From assembly GCA_011799875.1 (NCBI GenBank), contig CM022302.1, positions 317,916,144 to 317,980,143 on the forward strand: a stretch of 64,000 bases of DNA, read 5' to 3'. The DNA comes from Thinopyrum elongatum (Eukaryota; Streptophyta; Magnoliopsida; Poales; Poaceae). Numbering within the stretch: position 1 is the first letter of the stretch; every line of letters begins with the position of its first letter. The notes under the pieces were generated by a model that was not told where the DNA came from, did no database searches, and saw nothing but the letters and a program-made list of their open reading frames with translations. Shown here piece after piece: positions 45,841-57,662 of this stretch. A program made the translations under genes and the position numbers.

Positions 45841-45912
45841 GTCACGCACGTGAACCCGAATGATCAGATCGCATGTTGATTTCATCAAGCTTCATCACCA
45901 TCTTCATCATCA

Positions 45913-47127
45913 ATGGTGCCCAAGAAGAAGGGCACCACGCCGACAAAACCTTCTAGTTCTAGAGTTCACTCGCACGCGTCCGCGGGCCGCGTAGGCGGCG
46001 CCATCGATGCGGACAGCGCGAACACTGCGGCTGGCACGACCAGCGCAAGCGGCGCGGTCGCCATGCCCACCACGGCGGGAGCATGAGGCCGAGGTGTTGG
46101 AGGCGGTCATCTTCCTCAACCCTGTGGCGAGCGTAGCAACAACAACGAGGGCGCTTTGGACGCGTAAGACCCACCTCCTTGATGCACCAGCGAGTGGAGC
46201 CACCGGAGCGACAATGTCCAGTCCGGCGCAAGCCAAGATCTTCCTACTGCAGCAACCAGGGATGCAGCATCAAGACACACGCTGTGGCCATCGCGAGATG
46301 GGTGCGATGTGACCCTGAGCGGTGTTGTTGGGCACACACAGTAGCGCCTGCAAAACAAGACACCTGTTGATCAAGTCCAAGATCTTCAGGCTCCACTCCT
46401 GCCATGCCAACCCGCCATTACTCTTGAGGCGCGGCAGCAAGACCACAATGGCGCTCTTGCTGGCTCTGCCAGGAGTCGAGCGATGTTGTGTTCTTCGTCC
46501 CAAGCCATGCCAGCAATGGCAGCATAGGCAATAGCACGAGCCCAGATGCTATTGAACTTCCCTCCAACAGCAGGCAGGATGGATGAGTGGAGAGCCACCA
46601 TCCAGAGCTTGATCGGATTCACTGAGTCAAGCAAGTCACGGGAAGAGGAGCCCTCACGGCCTCCGCGAACAACACCAGTAGCTCAAACTGATGGCCATAT
46701 TGTGGGTGGTGCTCCAAGAGTGCAGTCGCCTCCATGACAACAGCCTTAGCAGCAGCATCAGCAACCGTGGCAAACCCAGCGAACTGCGGAGCTTGACGAA
46801 ATGTCGATGGCCTCCTTAGATCCACAGACGCGGCGAGATTAATGGCAAGTGTCGCAAGAGAATTGGGTAGGGTATGCCCGCACCACCATTGAGCGATGCC
46901 GAGAAGCGCACCGTCAATCCGGCGAGCACAACGGCCCAGTTGTTGATCAGCCTACGCCCATTGTTGGGGGGTATCTACCTTACCAGTTTGGATGCCCCGC
47001 TTTCACTCTTGAGCTACAGCAAGTCTGCTGGCCGTTTGTCCAAGCCTTCAAGCCAGAAGTACCAGATAAGTGCGATGGCAAGCTGAACCCTGCAGAATTC
47101 TTAGGCATCTATATGATCGCCATGCAA
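45913..47127 (+). pseudogene. Gag of element C, N-terminal part
   Basis: It starts MVPKKKGTTPTKPSSSRVHS and is broken by several stops and frame changes (first TGA near 46084; further breaks at 46150-46840). The C-terminal 90 residues are open: YLPYQFGCPAFTLELQQVCW and then FKPEVPDKCDGKLNPAEFLG lead into the capsid-like retrotransposon gag domain. It is cut at 47127 by the chromovirus; the last codons overlap the TGCAA target site. Confidence 0.7.
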
Positions 47128-49629
47128 TGTAGCGATCCGACCTCAGATGGTCAAATCTCTGTGTTCAAGTGTCATCCCTGGATCGGTAATGCTGACACTA
47201 ACAGTACTCGAAGGATTTATAACAGAGTGCAACCACACACTTATTACATCGAATGTCTCAAAAGAGAACTGATTACAATAAATATGGCTTAAGGCCATCT
47301 GAATAAAGTAACAGCAGAAGGCTTGGAAGATAAAGTGAGTCCATCAACTCCAACGGCATAGCTGAGTGCATGACAACGACCTAGCGCACCTTACTCTTCA
47401 TCTGAAAAGTCTGCAACATGATATGTTGCAGCCCGGAAATGGGTCAGCACATGGAATATGCTGGCAATATAACACAGTAGAGCAAGGAACAGATAATTAC
47501 TATCACTACATGCATATATGGCTGGTGGAAAGCTCTAGGGTTATATTGTTTTGCGAAAGTCAATTTTTCCCTACATCAAAGGAATATGTTTTATTTAACT
47601 ATCATGGTAGTTGTTAAACATTGAGAAGGTAAATCCCCAACTCAATCCCAATTAAAAGTAATCATTAAACCCAACAAATTAATTTAGAGTGATGAGATCA
47701 AATCAATAATTCAAGTACCAGATACTCAAGATGTCCATAACCGGGGACACGGCTAATCATGATTAGTTTGTACACTCTGCAGAGGTTTGTGCACTTTTCC
47801 CCGCAAGACTCGATCTCCTCCGTTGGATTTCTCGCACTACATGGTGTTTGAGAAACGGATGACCGAGACACGGTCTTTCAGAAGCATTTACTCTTTACTC
47901 TGGGTAGACAGTTACACCTACTTTCCCCTACATCTGCTAGCCTACCACTGAAAGAGGTCCCGCAACATACTCAACTATGCTAGAGCCCATAATAGCTTGT
48001 GGCTGCACACGAAAGTTTCTAGCATGAATAATCTTATGATCCCTTTGAGCCTGGGTGGCGAACCAAAAAGACAACACTGGTATATCCCCAGGTGCCTGCA
48101 ACCAATCCACCCAGATGTGTATTTAAGTAGCCACCTTAAGTTAACCATTAATTAACAATCTCACATCTGTCATGGATACACTCAAACCCAATCCACATCT
48201 ACGAGCATAGCATGGCAATATAAGCATAACGTAGAGACTCGTAGTAGCACGCTTCGCACTCCAGGAATTCTATCGTAAATAAACAATAGCATACATAAGC
48301 AATCAAGCATAGATGCAAGGGTAAAACTCAAATAAGAAGATCAAATCTGAAAGTTCAACTGAAGAGATTCGATCTGCAAAAAGAATCAATCGAATCGGAG
48401 CTACGAAACTGAAACTACGGTCAAAAGAACTTCGAAAACAAATCTGCTTGAAACCAAATTTTAAATTGTCAAAATCATGTTCAAGTTGATTAAACAGAAA
48501 GAGGGGTTCGAGACGAAGATTTTGGCGTTGGTTTCACTGGATTTGGACGAACGGTTTAGAAACGGTGAGGGTTTGAAGATCAGGGGCTGATCTGCGATAA
48601 AAGTAATCGCGGATAGGTCCCTGGCAGAAAAAGAAAAATCTATCGGACGAACATCCGCTAACAGAGACGAACGGGCGAAAACGTTCGTTAAAATGAATGA
48701 ACTAACGAACGTTCGCAAACGAACTAAACCGAGAAAACCGAACTGATCTAATAAAAAAACCGAACTAGGGTTTTAAAAAAAACCGAGTCGGTTTTTACCT
48801 AAACCGAAAAAAAAACAACCGGCGAGATCCGGCGGCTCCGGCGAAGGCGGCGGGCTCCGCGGGCGGCGGTGGCGGCTAGCGCGGGGCGAGGCGGCGGGCG
48901 GCGGCAGCAGCAGCGGCAGCAGCGGCGGCGGCGGCGGTGTGGGGAGACGGGGGGGAGGGGCGGCGGCATATAAAGGGCTCGGGGGGGGGGGGGGGGGCGG
49001 CTTGGGGACGGGGGCGGCCATGGGGAGTCCGGCTCGGACTCCCTCGGCGTCCGTGCGGCGTCGGGACTCCCGCTCGGGGTCGAGGACGGCGCGAGCTGGG
49101 CCTGCTGGGCTTCGGCCCAGTCGGTCCGAAAAGTTTTTTTTTAAATAGGATTCCGCCGAGAAAAATCCTAAATAAAATATAAAAAAAATCTAAAAATGCC
49201 AAAAACAATTTTCACCGTCTAAATAAAATATTTAGAACAAAGTGAACATTTTCTTGGCCTAAAAATGCAATTTTGAAAAATACATATTTTTCTAATTCAA
49301 ATAAAATAGCAATAAAATCCAAATAAAATTATTTATTTGATTTTAACATTTTTCCTCCAATATTTCTTTCATTTTGGAGAAGTCATATTATCTTCTCTCA
49401 TATGTTTTTAATATGAAATATTTTGGAAAGAAAAATAAATAAAACCAAAATGATCCTCTTTTCAATATTTGAAAAAATTCAAATATGAAAATAATAAAAT
49501 CCCCAACTCTCTCCGTGGGTCCTTGAGTTGCTTAGAATTTTTAGGGTCACAATCAAAATGCAAATAAAATATGATATGCAAATGATGACCTATGTATAAC
49601 ATTCCAAATTGAAAATTTGGGATGTTACA
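47128..49629 (-). repeat. 3' LTR of the chromovirus
   Basis: 2,502 bp, plus-strand edges TGTAGCGATCC and GGGATGTTACA. A CpG-rich block (48825-49110) includes GGC repeats and a 17-base G run at 48981. An imperfect hairpin (AACATTCCAAATT / AATTTGGGATGTT) lies at 49598-49626, right at the terminus. Confidence 0.9.
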
Positions 49630-49645
49630 AAGCTAGCCCCCTTAA
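49630..49645 (-). promoter_or_regulatory. Polypurine tract of the chromovirus
   Basis: AAGGGGGCTAGCTTTG on the minus strand abuts the 3' LTR and overlaps the end of the pol frame. Confidence 0.6.
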
Positions 49646-49794
49646 GATGAATCTCGTCCTCGAGATTCAGGTTGGCTAGAAAATATGTGTGGATGGTCTT
49701 TCCGTAGGTCTTCCTCTCGTTCCCAGGTGGCTTCATCCTCGGTATGGTGGCTCCACTGAACTTTGCAAAACTTGATAACCTTGTTGCGTGTAAC
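49642..49794 (-). pseudogene. Chromodomain tail of the chromovirus integrase
   Basis: After one in-frame TGA (49795-49797) the same frame continues 50 codons: VTRNKVIKFCKVQWSHHTED, then EATWEREEDLRKDHPHIF. The aromatic and acidic pattern (K-V-Q-W, E-A-T-W-E) is that of retroelement chromodomains, which bind modified histone tails and steer integration into heterochromatin. The stop would make the integrase tail-less in this copy. Confidence 0.85.
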
Positions 49795-52700
49795 TCAGCT
49801 GGCAAACTCGAGAATCTTGACGGGTTTCTCCTCGTAGGTCAGATCACTATCCAACTGAATTGCTTCCAGGGGTACTGTATCTCTCAGAGGAATATCGGCC
49901 ATCTCTGCATGGCACTTCTTCAACTGGGAAACGTGAAACACATCATGAACTCCTGATAGTCCGTCGGGTAACTCCAACTTGTAGGCCACCTCTCCCATAC
50001 ATTCCAAAACTCGGTATGGTCCTACAAATCTCGGGGCTAACTTTCCCTTGACTCCAAAGTGTTTGACTCCTCGCAGAGGTGACACACGAAGATATGCTCT
50101 GTCTCCGATTTCATAGACTACCTCCTTGCGCTTGGTATCGGCATAACTCTTCTGTCTGGACTGAGCTACCTTCGGTCTATCCCGAATCAACTTAACCTTC
50201 TCTTCAGATTCTTTAATTAAATCTGGTCCAAACAACTGACGGTCTCCAACTTCATCCCACATCAACGGTGTTCTGCACCTCCTTCCATACAAGGCTTCAA
50301 AAGGGGCCATCTTCAAACTGGCTTGGTAGCTGTTGTTGTATGAGAACTCCGTGTAGGGCAAATTGTCATCCCAACTCGATCCGTAATCTAGTGCACAAGC
50401 TCTCAACATGTCCTCCAGAATCTGGTTGACTCTCTCGTTCTGTCCATCTGTCTGTGGATGAAAGGCTGTACTAAACTCTAGCCTGGTACCCAAGGTCTGG
50501 TGCAGCTGGTGCCAAAACCTTGAAGTAAACTGTGTTCCTCTATCTGATACGATGGTCCTCGGAACTCCATGCAAACATATGATCCTGGTCATATATATCT
50601 TGGCCAACTTTGCACTCGTATAGGTGGTTTTTACTGGGATAAAGTGAGCCACTTTGGTCAAATGATCCACTACTACCCAGATAGAATCATATCCCGATCG
50701 GGTCTTGGGTAATCCGGTGATGAAATCCATGCCAAGCTTATCCCATTTCCATTCGGGTATCGGCATAGGCTGCAGTAATCCCGCTGGCTTCTGATGTTCT
50801 ACTTTCTCTCTCTGACATACATCACATACGGCTACATACTCGACAATGTCCTTCTTCATACCAGTCCACCAGAAACGCTCCTTCAGATCCAAATACATCT
50901 TGGTGTTTCCGGGGTGTATCGAGTATGGCGAGTCATGAGCTTCCTGTAGTATCGACTTCCTGATCTCCGCATTGTTGGGTACAGAAACACGGTCCTCAAA
51001 CCACAAGGTGTCGTGCTCATCCTCACGAAAACCTTTGGCTTTTCCTTTGCTCATCCTCTCCTTTATCTCAGCAATTTCCTTATCATCGTTCTGAGCTGCT
51101 CGAATCTTTCCCAATAATGTTGATGTTACCTCCATTGCTGCGACAAAACCTCTAGGGACTATCTCCAAACGAAGCTCCCTGAGATCTTCGGCTAACTCCT
51201 TTGGTAATCCTCCGCTTATGAGGGTATTGACAAAACTCTTCCAGCTCAAAGCGTCTGCTACGACATTGGCCTTTCCTGGGTGATAATGCAACTTCATATC
51301 ATAATCCTTTATAAGCTCCAACCATCTCCTCTGCCTGAGATTCAGCTCCTTCTGTGTGAAAATGTACTTCAAACTCTTATGATCCGTGCACACATCACAA
51401 CGGTTCCCAATAAGAAAATGTCTCCAGGTCTTGAGTGCATGAACTACAGCTGCTAACTCCAAATCATGCGTGGCATAATTCAACTCATGCGGTCGAAGCT
51501 GACGTGAGGCATATGAGACAACTTTTCCGTCCTGCATAAGTACACCTCCAAGTGCTAAGCGAGAAGCGTCGCAATGCACTTGGAAATCCTTGCGTATATC
51601 TGGCAGAATCAGTACTGGGGCTGTAACCAAACGTTTCTTCAGCTCCTGAAAACTTGCCTCACATTCATCTGTCCATTTGAACTTGGTGTCCTTCTTCAGT
51701 AACTCCGTCATAGGCTTCGCAATCTTAGAAAAATTCTCAATAAATCTCCGATAATATCCTGCAAGTCCAAGAAAGCTGCGGACCTCTCCAACTGAGGTGG
51801 GTGCCAACCACTCAGTGACTGACTGAACCTTGGTGGGGTCTACTGCTATACCTTCTCCTGATATAACATGTCCAAGAAATCCAACTTCCTTCAACCAAAA
51901 CTCACATTTGCTGAACTTGGCATACAACTGATGTTCCCTGAGCTTCTCGAGAACTAAACGCAAATGCTCCTTGTGTTCCTCTTCATTCTTCGAGTACACC
52001 AAGATATCATCAATGAACACCACGACAAACTTATCCAAGAACTCCATGAACACTTTATTCATCGTACTCATAAAATAGGCAGGGGCATTAGTTAATCCAA
52101 ATGACATAACCGTATACTCATATAGCCCATACCTTGTGGTGAAGGCTGTCTTAGGTATATCCTGTTCTCGGATCTTCAACTGGTGGTATCCTGATCTCAG
52201 ATCAATCTTGGAGAACACTTTAGCCCCTTGCAACTGATCAAACAAATCATTGATCATCGGCAGTGGGTACTTGTTCTTGATCGTCACTTCATTCAATGCA
52301 CGATAATCAACAACCATTCTCAATGATCCATCCTTCTTCTCAACCAAGAGCACTGGGCTCCCCACGGTGATGAACTTCGTCGAATGTAACCTTTCTCCAA
52401 TAACTCCTTGATCTGCTTCTTAATCTCCTCCAGATCATTTGCGGGCATCCGGTATGGTCTCTTCGATATCGGTCCGGTGCCTGGCAACAGCTCTATCAAA
52501 AACTCAATGTCTCGATCCGGCGGCATGCCTGGTAACTCCTCTGGAAATACATCTGGGTAATCCTTCACTACTGGCACTTCCTCCTGAACAACTCCTGAGA
52601 GGGAATTTATTTGGGTTCTCCTTGACGCATGCCTGGATACATACTTGATCCTTTTTCCCTCCGGGGTGGTGAGTAGAATTGACTTACTGGCGCAATCGAG

Positions 52701-54015
52701 GTTTCCTCCATACATCGATAGCCAATCCATGCCTAGTATCACATCCAATCCTTGTGACTCCAAAATTATTAAGTCTGAGGGGAACACGTGCCTACCTATG
52801 GTCAATGGCATCTAAAAACATCCTTGACTTGCCATATACTCCGCTCCTGGTGAGCTTACTAACATAGGTGTCCTAAGAACTTTAGTGGGCAACTTATACT
52901 TATCCACAAATCCCCTTGAAATGTATGAATGCGATGCACCAGTATCAAAAAGAACGATTGCAGTAAATGACTTAACCAAAAACTTACCTATAACTGCATC
53001 TGGCTGCTCTTCAACCTCCTCCACGTTAACATGGTTCACTTGTCCCCTGTTGAAAGGGTTGGGCTTCTTCCCAGAGCTTCCATTGCCATTACCATTCTTC
53101 GGTTCAGGACACTCATTGGCGTAGTGTCCAGTCTTCCCGCACTTGAAACAAGTAATGTGACTTTGATCCTTCTTGGCGGGTGTGGCTGGGTTAGAGTGGT
53201 TCTGATTGCTGCCTGCTCCATTCCCGTTTCCATTCTTGGGGCCACTGTTGTTATGCACACTTCCTCCATTGTGAGTATGGCCTCCATGGTTATGTGTATA
53301 TCCTCCCGAGTTCGGGGTAAAACGAGGCTTCTGCTGAGCTCCTGAATTGTACTTCCCTTGTCCATACTTCCTTTTGCGGCTCTCAATCTGTTGCTGCTTC
53401 CCTTCAATCATAAGAGCCCGGTCTACCAACTCCTGGTAGTTAGCAAATGTTGCTACCATCAGCTGCATGCTCATCTCATCATTCAACCCTTCCAGAAACT
53501 TCTCCTGCTTTGCGGCATCAGTGGCCACATCATCCGGGGCATAGCGAGCTAACTTACTGAACTCATCCATGTACTGCCCCACAGTACGGTTTCCCTGGCG
53601 CAAGTTGCAAAACTCACGCCTCTTCATGCTCATAGCTCCAGTTGAGACATGTGCAGTGCGGAATGCTTGCTGAAACTGATCCCAGGTGACATTGGCTATA
53701 GGGAATGTGGCTGTTTAATTCTCCCACCATGAGGTTGCGGGTCCATCCAATTGATGTGCGGCAAAACGCACCTTCTCAGCATCTGTGCATCCTGTGGTGG
53801 TCAACTCCCTTCCAATCCTGCGTAGCCAGTCATCAGCAACTATTGGCTCGGTGCTACTGGAAAACACCGGCGGCTGCAACCTCAGAAAACGGGCTAGGTT
53901 GTCAACTGGAGTTGCCTTGGTTCTGGACTAGTATATGCATCAAGGCATTCTACTGCTGGATCAACTCTGTGATCTCCGGTGGGAAGACAAATCCGGTGTC
54001 GCGTCTCGGAGGCAT
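49642..54015 (-). pseudogene. Gag-pol polyprotein of the chromovirus
   Basis: A single gag-pro-RT-RNase H-integrase-chromodomain reading frame, starting MPPRRDTGFVFPPEITELIQ at 54015 and ending with TAA at 49642. Gag N-terminus (53700-54015) is heavily broken. 52812-53633 is open, with CCHC CFKCGKTGHYANEC (its residues 162-175) and protease LFDTGASHSYISRG. Stop at 52812, then 52811-52320 with the pre-RT tether. A one-base frameshift near 52360 precedes an 856-residue open frame (52365-49795). This holds RT ([10 protein letters not shown]), RNase H ([19 protein letters not shown]) and integrase ([33 protein letters not shown]). A TGA at 49795 cuts off the chromodomain. It supplies particle formation, cDNA synthesis and targeted integration. 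Confidence 0.9.
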
Positions 54016-54216
54016 CTGATGGGTTTAGAGGGGAGAGATTAGAATAGAGTGAGGTCTAATGAGAAAGCACTACCCATATGCACATGAGACAAACACATTC
54101 ATATCACACCAAAATCAATTCAAGCAGGGGCATACAATCGATCTAACTATCGTTACAAAAGTGTTCGGACTACTACTATATACATGGGGAAATACTACTA
54201 ATCATATGGTGGTCAT

Positions 54217-54945
54217 CTAGAAATTTTGATCGGTGGAAGACTCCATGATATCCGCTCCAGCTTCGTCTTCATAGTCATCATCACTACTGTCGGGGTCGGA
54301 GTCGGTGTCGTCGATGATGATGTAGTCCTCGGGATGGTTATCATCTCCTCCTGGCGCGGGGTCTCCCATGAATACTCCTAGCTTCCTTGTCAGGTCGTCA
54401 TTCTTCTCCACTAGTACTGCGATTTCCTCCTCGTATCCGTCGCGTGTAGACTTGAGTTCCTCTTCTAGCTCCATGTTCCTGGTCATCACCTTCTTCAAAT
54501 CTATCATGCTTGCGCACATCTGGTTCTCCTGTCGATGAATGTGCTGGTTTAACTCCTGGATGAAAGCTGCAATGGACCTGTTTCTCCTGGTGCTGATCAT
54601 CTCCCATTACTCATCTCGGCGCCCACATATCTGGTAGATGGTGTCCTTAAGATCTTTGTGATAAACTTCACCGATGCGTCCCATGGCGATGTGGGCTGCC
54701 ATGCTCTTACCTAGACTCCAGGTTGGTGCATCAAAGGAAAACTCTATGGACTCGGTAACTGGCATAAACGTCCTTCTTGGAACTTGAACAAGAATCATCC
54801 AACGCTCCTCTTCTGGTAAAGTGGCGGTGTAGGTCCCGGTGAAGCTTGGTATTCCGATGTTCAGGTACTTAGTGATTTCCTTCAAGTGTCTCCCAAAGGG
54901 TGTGTCTTCATCCGGTTGTGCAAACTTGTTCCTTGAGTCCGCCAT
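54217..54945 (-). pseudogene. Extra ORF between primer site and gag of the chromovirus
   Basis: One frame of about 242 codons with a single TAA (54607-54609). The first part (MADSRNKFAQPDEDTPFGRH, FTGTYTATLPEEERWMILVQ, FSFDAPTWSLGKSM) looks like a small folded domain. The second part (IAAFIQELNQHIHRQENQMC, MELEEELKSTRDGYEEEIAV) is a coiled coil ending in a strongly acidic tail (IIIDDTDSDPDSSDDDYEDE). It has its own ATG 107 bp inside the 5' LTR edge and is in the same orientation as gag. I recognise no known family. Its placement just after the primer site means that it would be the first cistron of the genomic RNA. Confidence 0.6.
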
Positions 54946-55036
54946 CCTAGAGAGTAGAAGATGGAGAGAGTCAGAAATGAGTAGAGAAGAGTGACCTATG
55001 GCTTTTCTTAGTGGTCGTGTCCTACAGTCAGCGTGT

Positions 55037-55048
55037 GCTCTGATACCA
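55037..55048 (-). promoter_or_regulatory. Primer binding site of the chromovirus, initiator tRNA-Met
   Basis: TGGTATCAGAGC on the minus strand, 3 nt from the 5' LTR edge. Confidence 0.9.
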
Positions 55049-55051
55049 TCT

Positions 55052-57568
55052 TGTAGCGATCCGACCTCAGATGGTCAAATATCTGTGTTCAAGTGTCATC
55101 CCTGGATCGGTAATGCTGACACACACAGTACTCGAAGGATTTATAACAGAGTGCAACCACACACTTATTACATCGAATGTCTCAAAAGAGAACTGATTAC
55201 AATAAATATGGCTTAAGGCCATCTGAATAAAGTAACAGCGGAATGCTTGGAAGATAAAGTGAGTCCATCAACTCCAACGGCATAGCTGAGTGCATGACAA
55301 CGACCTAGCGCACCTTACTCTTCGTCTGAAAAGTCTGCAACATGATATGTTGTAGCCCGGAAATGGGTTAGCACATGGAATATGCTGGCAATATAACACA
55401 ATAGAGCAAGGAACAGATAATTGCTATCACTACATGCATATATGGCTGGTGGAAAGCTTTAGGGTTATATTGTTTTGCGAAAGCCAATTTTTCCCTACAT
55501 CAAAGGAATATGTTTTATTTAACTATCATGGTAGTTGTTAAACATTGAGAAGGTAAATCCCCAACTCAATCCCAATTAAAAGTAATCATTAAACCCAACA
55601 AATTAATTTAGAGTGATGAGATCAAATCAATAATTCAAGTACCAGATACTCAAGATGTCCATAACCGGGGACACGGCTAATCATGATTAGTTTGTACACT
55701 CTGCAGAGGTTTGTGCACTTTTCCCCGCAAGACTCGATCTCCTCCGTTGGATTTCTCGCACTACATGGTGTTTGAGAAACGGATGACCGAGACACGGTCT
55801 TTCAGAAGCATTTACTCTTTACTCTGGGTAGACAGTTACACCTACTTTCCCCTACATCTGCTAGCCTACCACTGAAAGAGGTCCTGCAACATACTCAACT
55901 ATGCTAGAGCCCATAATAGCTTGTGGCTGCACATGAAAGTTTCTAGCATGAATAATCTTATGATCCCTTTGAGCCTGGGTGGCGAACCAAAAAGACAACA
56001 CTGGTATATCCCCAGGTGCCTGCAACCAATCCACCCAGATGTGTATTTAAGTAGCCACCTTAAGTTAACCATTAATTAAAAATCTCACATCTGTCATGGA
56101 TACACTCAAACCCAATCCACGTCTACGAGCATAGCATGGCAATATAAGCATAACGTAGAGACTCGTAGTAGCACGCTTCGCACTCCGGGAATTCTATCGT
56201 AAACAAACAATAGCATACATAAGCAATCAAGCATAGATGCAAGGGTAAAACACAAATAAGAAGGTCAAATCTAAAAGTTCAACTGAAGAGATTCGATCTG
56301 CAAAAAGAATCAATCGAATCGGAGCTACGAAACTGAAACTACGGTCAAAAGAACTTCAAAAACAAATCTGCTTGAAACCAAATTTTAAATTGTCAAAATC
56401 ATGTTCAAGTTGATTAAACAGAAAGAGGGGTTCGGGACAAAGATTTTGGCGTTGGTTTCACTGGATTTAGACGAACGGTTTAGAAACGGTGAGGGTTTGA
56501 AGATCAGGGGCTGATCTGCGATAAAAGTAATCGCGGATAGGTCCCTGGCAGAAAAAGAAAAATCTATCGGACGAACGTCCGCTAATAGAGACGAACGGGC
56601 GAAAACGTTCGTTAAAACGAACGAACTAACGAATGTTCGCAAACGAACTAAACCGAGAAAACCGAACTGATCTAATAAAAAAACCGAACTAGGGTTTAAA
56701 AAAAAACCAAGTCGGTTTTTACCTAAACCGAAAAAAAATCAACCGGCGAGATCCGGCGGCTCCGGCGCGGCTCCGGCGAAGGCGGCGGGCTCCGCGGGCG
56801 GCGGCGGCGGCTAGCGTGGGGCGAGGCGTGGGCGGCGGGGTGCGGCATGGCGTTCTGGCCGGGCAAGAAGAGCGGAGGGGCGGTGTGGGAAGACGGGGGG
56901 GGGGGGCGGCAGCATATAAAGGGCACGGGGGGGCCGGCTTGGGGAAGGGGGCGGCCATGGGGAGTCCGGCTCGGACTCCCTCGGCGCCCGTGCGGCGGCG
57001 GGACTCCCGCTCGGGGTCGGGGACGGCGCGAGCTGGGCCGGCTGGGCTTCGGCCCAGTCGGTCCGAAAAGTTTTTTTTAAAAAATAGGATTCCGCCGAGA
57101 AAAATCCTAAATATAATATAAAAAAAATCTAAAAATGCCAAAAACAATTTTCAACGTCTAAATAAAATATTTAGAACAAAGTGAACATTTTCTTGGCCTA
57201 AAAATGCAATTTTGAAAAATGCATATTTTTCTAATTCAAATAAAATAGCAATAAAATCCAAATAAAATTATTTATTTGATTTTAACATTTTTCCTCCAAT
57301 ATTTCTTTCATTTTGGAGAAGTCATATTATCTCCTCTCATATGTTTTTAATATGAAATATTTTGGAAAGAAAAATAAATAAAACCAAAATGATCCTCTTT
57401 TCAATATTTGAAAAAATTCAAATATGAAAATAATGAAATCCCCAACTCTCTCCGTGGGTCCTTGAGTTGCTTAGGATTTTTAGGGTCACAATCAAAATGC
57501 AAATAAAATATGATATGCAAATGATGACCTATGTATAACATTCCAAATTGAAAATTTGGGATGTTACA
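55052..57568 (-). repeat. 5' LTR of the chromovirus
   Basis: 2,517 bp with the same edges as its partner. The CpG-rich block is at 56745-57060 and differs from the 3' copy mainly by indels in G and GGC runs. Confidence 0.9.
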
Positions 57569-57573
57569 TGCAA

Positions 57574-57662
57574 GCTGCTGTGGGAAGGGATGAAAAGATC
57601 CTTGCCAACTACTTTCCATTGGTGTTCAAGCCCAATGTGAGGTCTTGGTTGATGAATGTTCT
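57574..57662 (+). pseudogene. Gag of element C, continuation
   Basis: The plus strand reads AAVGRDEKILANYFPLVFK, then PNVRSWLMN, and is in phase with the gag part ending at 47127. This is the gag core. It is cut at 57663 by a second insertion whose left target copy is GTTCT (57658-57662). Confidence 0.75.

Larger units (their letters stand above)
47128..57568 (-). mobile_element. Ty3/gypsy chromovirus (Tekay-type), complete insertion
   Basis: 10,441 bp, target duplication TGCAA at 47123-47127 and 57569-57573. LTRs are 47128-49629 and 55052-57568. On the minus strand the order is 5' LTR, initiator-Met primer site, an extra ORF (54945-54217), gag-pol with a C-terminal chromodomain (54015-49642), polypurine tract, 3' LTR. 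The LTRs differ at only about 35-45 positions plus small indels by eye, so it is fairly young, but gag-pol has several stops and frameshifts. The chromodomain and the very long LTRs place it in the Tekay/Del clade. Confidence 0.9.
44975..57662 (+). mobile_element. Tat-type gypsy element C, gag interrupted by two insertions
   Basis: A plus-strand element: 5' LTR 44975-45817 (5' end worn), primer-site region from 45818, gag from 45913. Gag is split by the chromovirus at 47128-57568 and resumes for only 89 bp (57574-57662) before the Athila-type element begins at 57663. The two gag parts join in phase across the duplicated TGCAA. Pol and the 3' LTR would lie right of the window. The LTR belongs to the same family as that of element A. 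Confidence 0.75.

Noticed and set aside
48773..49208. Proline/alanine/glycine-rich open frames on both strands, repeated at 56719-57147
   Set aside because: They fall in the GGC-rich block of both LTRs of the chromovirus and are not conserved as frames between the two LTRs.
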